DNA from: DAOUTW01 sp964523575
Lineage (GTDB): Bacteria; Zixibacteria; MSB-5A5; GN15; JAAZOE01
DNA: 64,000 nt
Reading direction: 5' to 3'
Assembly: GCA_964523575.1 (NCBI GenBank)
Contig: CAZGAV010000008.1
Span: 1-64,000 of the forward strand
Below the pieces are notes generated by a model that was not told the origin of the DNA, did no database searches, and was given only the letters and a program-made list of their open reading frames with translations. Each line of letters opens with the position of its first letter. The stretch's first letter is position 1. A program made the position numbers and the translations under genes. This document shows, piece after piece, positions 59,811 through 64,000 of the stretch.

Positions 59811-60913
59811 ACCATACCCCGGATGTTAATGAAATCTATCATAAATTTGACACTTTCAAGAATCCGCCTTTTCGACGACACTTCCCGCACCGCCGGTCGG
59901 CCGATGGCATCGAGTAATACGAATATCAGCCGGCCGCCCCGGCCCTTTTTATCGACCGCCATCGGCGCCATATAATCACTCACGCTTTTATTCAATGACC
60001 GCAACCGATCCGTAAATGGTCTTAAATATTGTAATCCTTTTCGAAAATCGGAATCGGATAGACGCCCGGCCGCATGAGAAAGATACAGGGCCCCGGCCAT
60101 CCCGGCCAGCACCGCTTCACCATGATGATAACGCCGGTAGCCCTCAGCCTTTTCGATAGCATGCCCAAAAGTATGTCCGAAATTCAAAATCGCCCGCACG
60201 CCGAAATCCTGTGCATCCTGCGATACGATCTTTGCCTTGAACGCCGCCGCCGACCGGATCAAATCTCCGTATCTGTCCCGGTCTCCCGATACATATACTG
60301 GTTCCATCGCGGCCGCCTCCATCAGCAACTTCTTCGATGAAATAAAGCCGGTCTTGATGATTTCGGCCAGACCGTCAATCATTTCCCGGCTTCCCAGTGT
60401 CGCCAGCCAGATGGGATTGATCAACGTCATGCGCGGCTGATAAAAGGTTCCGATCAGATTTTTCCCCTGGCGGTGATTGACACCGGTCTTGCCGCCAATC
60501 GAGGAATCGACCATGCTTAACAGGGTCGTCGGTGCCTGAATCAAGCTGACGCCTCTCTTATAAGTTGCCGCCGCGAATCCGGCCACGTCGCCGACCACAC
60601 CGCCTCCTAAGGCGACCACCGCATCCCGGCGCTCCAGACCGATATCGAAAAGATGTTCATAAATCAAATTGACCGTCGCCTGGGATTTGTATTTTTCGCC
60701 GTCGCCGATCATCAACGGAATAATCTTCTTGTTACCCGGAAGGAATTCGCGGACGAACCTGTCACCGTGCAGGGCATAGACAGTGGCATTGGAGATGACG
60801 ACGATCTTATCCGCCTCACCCAGATAACGCTTCAATGTCCGCCGAAAATCGCCGAAGATGACCGGATAACTACTCGATCCGGTCCGGACAGATATGGGAC
60901 TTTTCTTATTCAT
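59807..60913 (-). CDS. aroB: 3-dehydroquinate synthase
   Basis: A 368-residue NAD- and zinc-dependent enzyme that converts DAHP to 3-dehydroquinate. Conserved parts: ALGGGVVGDVAGFAAATYKRG (NAD site), IQAPTTLLSMVDSSIGGKTGVNH, and ILNFGHTFGHAIEKAEGY with zinc ligands His. The C-terminal region (MAVDKKGRGGRLIFVLLDAIG) is typical. It overlaps aroK by 8 bases at its start and aroQ by 4 at its end, so it is coupled to both. Confidence 0.97.
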   Translation of the reverse strand: MNKKSPISVRTGSSSYPVIFGDFRRTLKRYLGEADKIVVISNATVYALHGDRFVREFLPGNKKIIPLMIGDGEKYKSQATVNLIYEHLFDIGLERRDAVVALGGGVVGDVAGFAAATYKRGVSLIQAPTTLLSMVDSSIGGKTGVNHRQGKNLIGTFYQPRMTLINPIWLATLGSREMIDGLAEIIKTGFISSKKLLMEAAAMEPVYVSGDRDRYGDLIRSAAAFKAKIVSQDAQDFGVRAILNFGHTFGHAIEKAEGYRRYHHGEAVLAGMAGALYLSHAAGRLSDSDFRKGLQYLRPFTDRLRSLNKSVSDYMAPMAVDKKGRGGRLIFVLLDAIGRPAVREVSSKRRILESVKFMIDFINIRGMV

Positions 60914-61454
60914 CGCCCTTCAAAGTCGCCTCTATCTCGGCCGCGACCTCATCCACCGATTTGCCCTCGGTATCGATAACCAGGTCCGATTTCATATAAT
61001 ACTTTTCCCGGTCGTCCAACAGTTTTCTTATCCGGGCCATGACGATTTCCTCCTGGTCGGCTTCCTTCTCGGAAAACTGCTGAAGCATCGGCCGCAAATG
61101 GCTCTTCTGAATCCGTTCATAAACCGTCTCGGGCGTCACCCGGAGATAAATTAGAAAACCGTTTTCCCGGATATAGGCCAGCGTGTGCTCATCAGAGATG
61201 GTGCCGCCGCCCAGCGCAATAACCTGCGGTTTATGCTTGATCGCCATCCGAAGAACATCCGACTCTGCAAAACGGAATTTGCCTTCGCCATGCTTCAAAA
61301 ATATCTCAGGAATCGTTTTGCCCAGCGATTCCTCCACGGTGGCGTCGGTGTCGGTGAATCCATATCCCAGCTTCTCCGACAATTGCCGGCCGGTTTCGGT
61401 TTTCCCAGAACCGGAAAAGCCGCACAATAAAATCACTTCCGGCAACGCGCTCAT
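60906..61454 (-). CDS. aroK: Shikimate kinase
   Basis: A 182-residue P-loop kinase of the NMP-kinase fold. The Walker A motif is LCGFSGSGKTETG (about 11-23). GYGFTDTDATVEES holds the shikimate-site Asp, GEGKFRFAESDVL the FRxxE-like segment, and ALGGGTISD the GGG loop. YLRVTPETVYERI is the usual later strand. It phosphorylates shikimate with ATP. It overlaps aroE by 4 bases and aroB by 8. Confidence 0.95.
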   Translation of the reverse strand: MSALPEVILLCGFSGSGKTETGRQLSEKLGYGFTDTDATVEESLGKTIPEIFLKHGEGKFRFAESDVLRMAIKHKPQVIALGGGTISDEHTLAYIRENGFLIYLRVTPETVYERIQKSHLRPMLQQFSEKEADQEEIVMARIRKLLDDREKYYMKSDLVIDTEGKSVDEVAAEIEATLKGDE

Positions 61455-62311
61455 TTGGCGCCTCCTTTGGTTTCCACCCCCAATAATCCAGTAATTTCGT
61501 CACTCACACCGTCAATGTCAAGCTCGCATCCGGTCCAAACGGCATACGAAAGCGCCGCCTGCCTTATAAGCATGGCCAATCCGCCAATAATATGGCATCC
61601 GGCTTTTTCGGCTCGCGCCATCAGGAGCGTTTTCTTCGGACGATAATTCAGATCATAACAAACCGCGCAATTTTCGAAACGGAAATTCTCCGGCAAAGGC
61701 GCTGTATTCGCATAATTCGCCCCGCCCAACGGCGTGCCATTGACGATCAAGTCGAATTCCGCTTCATCTACCAGCGATTGATAATTCAATCCCCGGAATT
61801 CGCCCGTCATATTTTGACGCCGGGTGACCCTCTCAATGAATCCCCGAACCTTATTCTCGTCGCGCCCGCAGACCGTAATCGCCGCCTCCGGGTATTCCCT
61901 GCTCAACGCCCACACCACTGCGGCGGCCGCCCCGCCGTTTCCAAGTACCAAAAATCGCTTTCCCGCAAAAGTAATTTTTCGCAAGGGGGCGATAAACGCC
62001 TCGGCGTCGGTATTGTATCCATGAAATTCGCCGCCGGTAACCCGCACCGAATTGACCGCCCCGATTTCATCCGCCTCCGGCGATATTTTCGACAACTCCA
62101 ACATAATCGTCCGTTTATAAGGCACGGTTACCGAAAAACCGTCCCATTCCCGCATGGTCCGTAATTTATTTTCCAGATCTTCCGGCGGCACATCGGCCAC
62201 CTCGAACATTGCCTCTTCGCCCCGTATAGCCGTCAGAGCCTCGAAAATCCGCGGTGACAAAGTATAGGAGATATTATGCCCCACCAGCCCGAAATGATAA
62301 CGCCGCGTCAT
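61451..62311 (-). CDS. aroE: Shikimate dehydrogenase
   Basis: A 286-residue NADP-dependent enzyme that reduces 3-dehydroshikimate. The N-terminal substrate domain has LVGHNISYTLSPRIFE and FSVTVPYKRTIMLEL, with the catalytic Lys in PYKR; the usual NVTxPxK is changed to SVTVPYK. GAVNSVRVTGGEFHGYNTDAEAF follows. The Rossmann part has LVLGNGGAAAAVVWAL. The C-terminal portion contains LLMARAEKAGCHIIGGLAMLIRQAALSYAVWTG. It overlaps aroA and aroK by 4 bases each. Confidence 0.96.
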   Translation of the reverse strand: MTRRYHFGLVGHNISYTLSPRIFEALTAIRGEEAMFEVADVPPEDLENKLRTMREWDGFSVTVPYKRTIMLELSKISPEADEIGAVNSVRVTGGEFHGYNTDAEAFIAPLRKITFAGKRFLVLGNGGAAAAVVWALSREYPEAAITVCGRDENKVRGFIERVTRRQNMTGEFRGLNYQSLVDEAEFDLIVNGTPLGGANYANTAPLPENFRFENCAVCYDLNYRPKKTLLMARAEKAGCHIIGGLAMLIRQAALSYAVWTGCELDIDGVSDEITGLLGVETKGGAK

Positions 62312-63666
62312 TTTACCCGGAGACTTTCAAGCATATCGAAAAATTTAGGACAGGACACGGCGACACATTCGCTTCCCTTAATCGTCGTCCGGCCATGACC
62401 GGCCAGCCCCGCCACGGCGAAAGTCATGGCAATCCGATGATCGCCGAAGGTTTCAATCTCAGCGCCGTTGATCTCCCCGTTGGCCTCGATGACGAATCCG
62501 TCCGGGAATTCTCCCATCTTGACCCCCATGGCGCCCAGATTATCGACCACGGCCCGGATACGATCCGATTCCTTGTGCCGCAATTCCTCAGCGTCGCGAA
62601 CGATCGTCGTTCCCTCCATCGTCGCCGCCAGCACGGCCAGAATCGGCAATTCGTCGATCAAATTTGGAATCGACTTGCCCGAAATCTTGCGTGGTTTCAA
62701 CTTTGAATAAGAAACTTCCAGGTCTCCGACCGGCTCGCCCGATACTTCGCGGCGATTTTTGATTATAACATTTGCTCCCATCTGCCGGATAATATTCAGG
62801 AAAGCCTTGCGCGTCGGATTTATCCCGACATTCTTCAAGATCACATGACTGCCCGGCACCACCAATGCCGCCGCCATAAAATAGGCCGCAGTCGATACGT
62901 CTCCGGCGATATCGATCACGCCGCCGTCCAGTCGGCCTGAAGGTTTTAATGAAATCGTCCGGCTGTATTCTTCGGTCGGCAACACTTTTTTCTTTTTTCG
63001 CGGATCATCGGGATCGACCACGATCTCGGCCGTTACATCCTCAACCTCGATCTCTCCCCCCAGAAATCGGATCATTCTTTCCGTATGATCCCGGGTCAAT
63101 AGCTTCTCCCGAACCGTTGCCCCGCAACCGCCGGCCATTCCGGCCAGAAGCAGACTCGATTTGACCTGCGCCGACGCCACCGGCATAATATAATCGAGGG
63201 CAATAAGCGACCCCGGATTGATTGACAGAGGTGCGACCCCGTCTTCTTGAGCCTTTATATCCGCATTCATGAGTCGCAAGGGATCGACAATCCGTTTCAT
63301 CGGCCGCTTCAGGAGCGATTCGTCGCCGGTTAATTCGGCCGATATGCCCGATCCCGCCAGCAAGCCGGCCAAAAGCCGCATCGTCGTCCCTGAATTCCCG
63401 CAATCAATGGGGTTTGCTGTCGATTGCAGACCATTTTCCGGCGGGGTCAGTCTTACCGCATCGCCGTTTTGTTCCACTCCTCCGCCCAAGGCCTGCACCG
63501 CCTCCAGCGACCGCCGGCAATCCTCTCCATCGGCGAAATTGCGCGCCTCAATCGGACTACCGCATAAAAGACTCAATAGCGCCGCCCGATGCGATATCGA
63601 TTTATCTCCGGGGATATTCAATAACCCCTGAAGTTTCCCGGCGCGTTTTATAATCGTTTCAGCCAA
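62308..63666 (-). CDS. aroA: EPSP synthase (3-phosphoshikimate 1-carboxyvinyltransferase)
   Basis: A 452-residue two-domain enzyme that makes EPSP from shikimate 3-phosphate and phosphoenolpyruvate. Diagnostic parts: LNIPGDKSISHRAALLSLL (Lys and Ser of the PEP site), DCGNSGTTMRLLAGLL, GDVSTAAYFMAAALVVPG, LIDELPILAVLAATMEGTT, RHKESDRIRAV and FGDHRIAMTFAVAGLAG. A charged insert (DPDDPRKKKK) around residue 225 adds a little length. It is the first pathway gene after argS, 46 bases downstream of it, and overlaps aroE by 4 bases. Confidence 0.97.
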   Translation of the reverse strand: MAETIIKRAGKLQGLLNIPGDKSISHRAALLSLLCGSPIEARNFADGEDCRRSLEAVQALGGGVEQNGDAVRLTPPENGLQSTANPIDCGNSGTTMRLLAGLLAGSGISAELTGDESLLKRPMKRIVDPLRLMNADIKAQEDGVAPLSINPGSLIALDYIMPVASAQVKSSLLLAGMAGGCGATVREKLLTRDHTERMIRFLGGEIEVEDVTAEIVVDPDDPRKKKKVLPTEEYSRTISLKPSGRLDGGVIDIAGDVSTAAYFMAAALVVPGSHVILKNVGINPTRKAFLNIIRQMGANVIIKNRREVSGEPVGDLEVSYSKLKPRKISGKSIPNLIDELPILAVLAATMEGTTIVRDAEELRHKESDRIRAVVDNLGAMGVKMGEFPDGFVIEANGEINGAEIETFGDHRIAMTFAVAGLAGHGRTTIKGSECVAVSCPKFFDMLESLRVK

Positions 63667-63712
63667 CCTTCCGCTCCGTCTTATTCACTTATTCGTCTGA
63701 TATTCGCCGAAC

Positions 63713-64000
63713 TCACATCTCTTCCGGTGCCGACATCCCCATCAATCGCAGACCCTCTTTCAAAACCACCCGCACCGCCGCCACCAAAAGCATACGCGCC
63801 CTGGTCTCCGGTTCATCCTCGGAAATAATCTTGACCAGGCGACCGTCGCTGTCTTTGCGCTGATAGAAGGTATTGAACACCGCCGCCAGTTCCAGCAGAT
63901 ATTCGGCAATGAAATTCGGCTCATATCTCTCGGCCGCGACTTCCACGATCTCGCCGAACCGGTAAAGATGCATCAACAACGCTTTCTCTTCGGGCGAATT
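63713..64000 (-). CDS. argS: Arginyl-tRNA synthetase, C-terminal end (cut by window edge)
   Basis: The last 95 residues of a class I synthetase are visible. They correspond to the DALR anticodon-binding domain: YEPNFIAEYLLELAAVFNTFYQ, then RMLLVAAVRVVLKEGLRLMGMSAPEEM, which is the standard ArgRS C terminus. The start lies outside the window, upstream on the minus strand. It precedes aroA by 46 bases, so the shikimate operon may be read from a promoter at or before argS. Confidence 0.9.
   Translation of the reverse strand, partial: NSPEEKALLMHLYRFGEIVEVAAERYEPNFIAEYLLELAAVFNTFYQRKDSDGRLVKIISEDEPETRARMLLVAAVRVVLKEGLRLMGMSAPEEM

Noticed and set aside
1..64000. CRISPR arrays, insertion sequences, phage genes and toxin-antitoxin pairs were looked for
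   Set aside because: No regularly spaced direct repeats, transposase, integrase or phage structural motifs were found in any frame.

Overview
The window reads as a chromosomal segment of a Gram-negative-type (diderm) bacterium. LolA, BamD and LptD homologues show an outer membrane with lipoprotein and lipopolysaccharide export. Secreted proteins carry a C-terminal YPNPFN sorting-type module, and one carries a dockerin pair with GPPP tails. That combination suggests the FCB superphylum, and the style most resembles candidate phylum Zixibacteria; this is an inference from protein style, not a database match. Gene density is high, most genes are on the minus strand, and no phage, insertion sequence, rRNA or CRISPR array was seen.

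Layout. 1-1584 (minus): end of a sugar ABC importer (permease cut by the window edge, binding lipoprotein). 1662-6203 (plus): a 42-residue zinc-ribbon-like protein, a DUF72 protein, a NatAB-type ABC exporter, a D,D-peptidase of the PBP7 type and a small coiled-coil protein. 6300-11060 (plus): three tandem secreted paralogues with FG-GAP-like repeats and YPNPFN C-terminal modules. 11331-15126 (minus): asnS-leuS with its own promoter and terminator. 15209-29717 (minus): proS, then the translation and RNA operon rimP-nusA-infB-DUF503-(rbfA::nrnA)-truB-ribF-rpsO-pnp-M16 peptidase-polysaccharide deacetylase. 29910-33510 (plus): tRNA-Arg(CCG) and a large Cys-rich dockerin protein with a strong terminator.

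33555-37262 (minus): a murein-peptide set of YkfC-like endopeptidase, dipeptide epimerase and an exported amidase. 37377-50289 (minus): ftsK-lolA-rimO-lytic transglycosylase-bamD-nadD-polA-coaE-transketolase-aminotransferase, densely overlapping, ending at a terminator. 50378-50653: HU. 50846-57730 (minus): lptD, an AlaX-type tRNA editing protein, a FAH-family protein and a MATE transporter. 57788-64000 (minus): end of argS, then a shikimate operon aroA-aroE-aroK-aroB-aroQ, followed by an M2-like lipoprotein.

Most of the content is housekeeping. The least ordinary items are: an M2/ACE-like lipoprotein in which every zinc-site residue is replaced; an in-frame RbfA-NrnA fusion; the mosaic trio of secreted paralogues; the tiny zinc ribbon; and a terminator that ends two bases before the MATE start codon.
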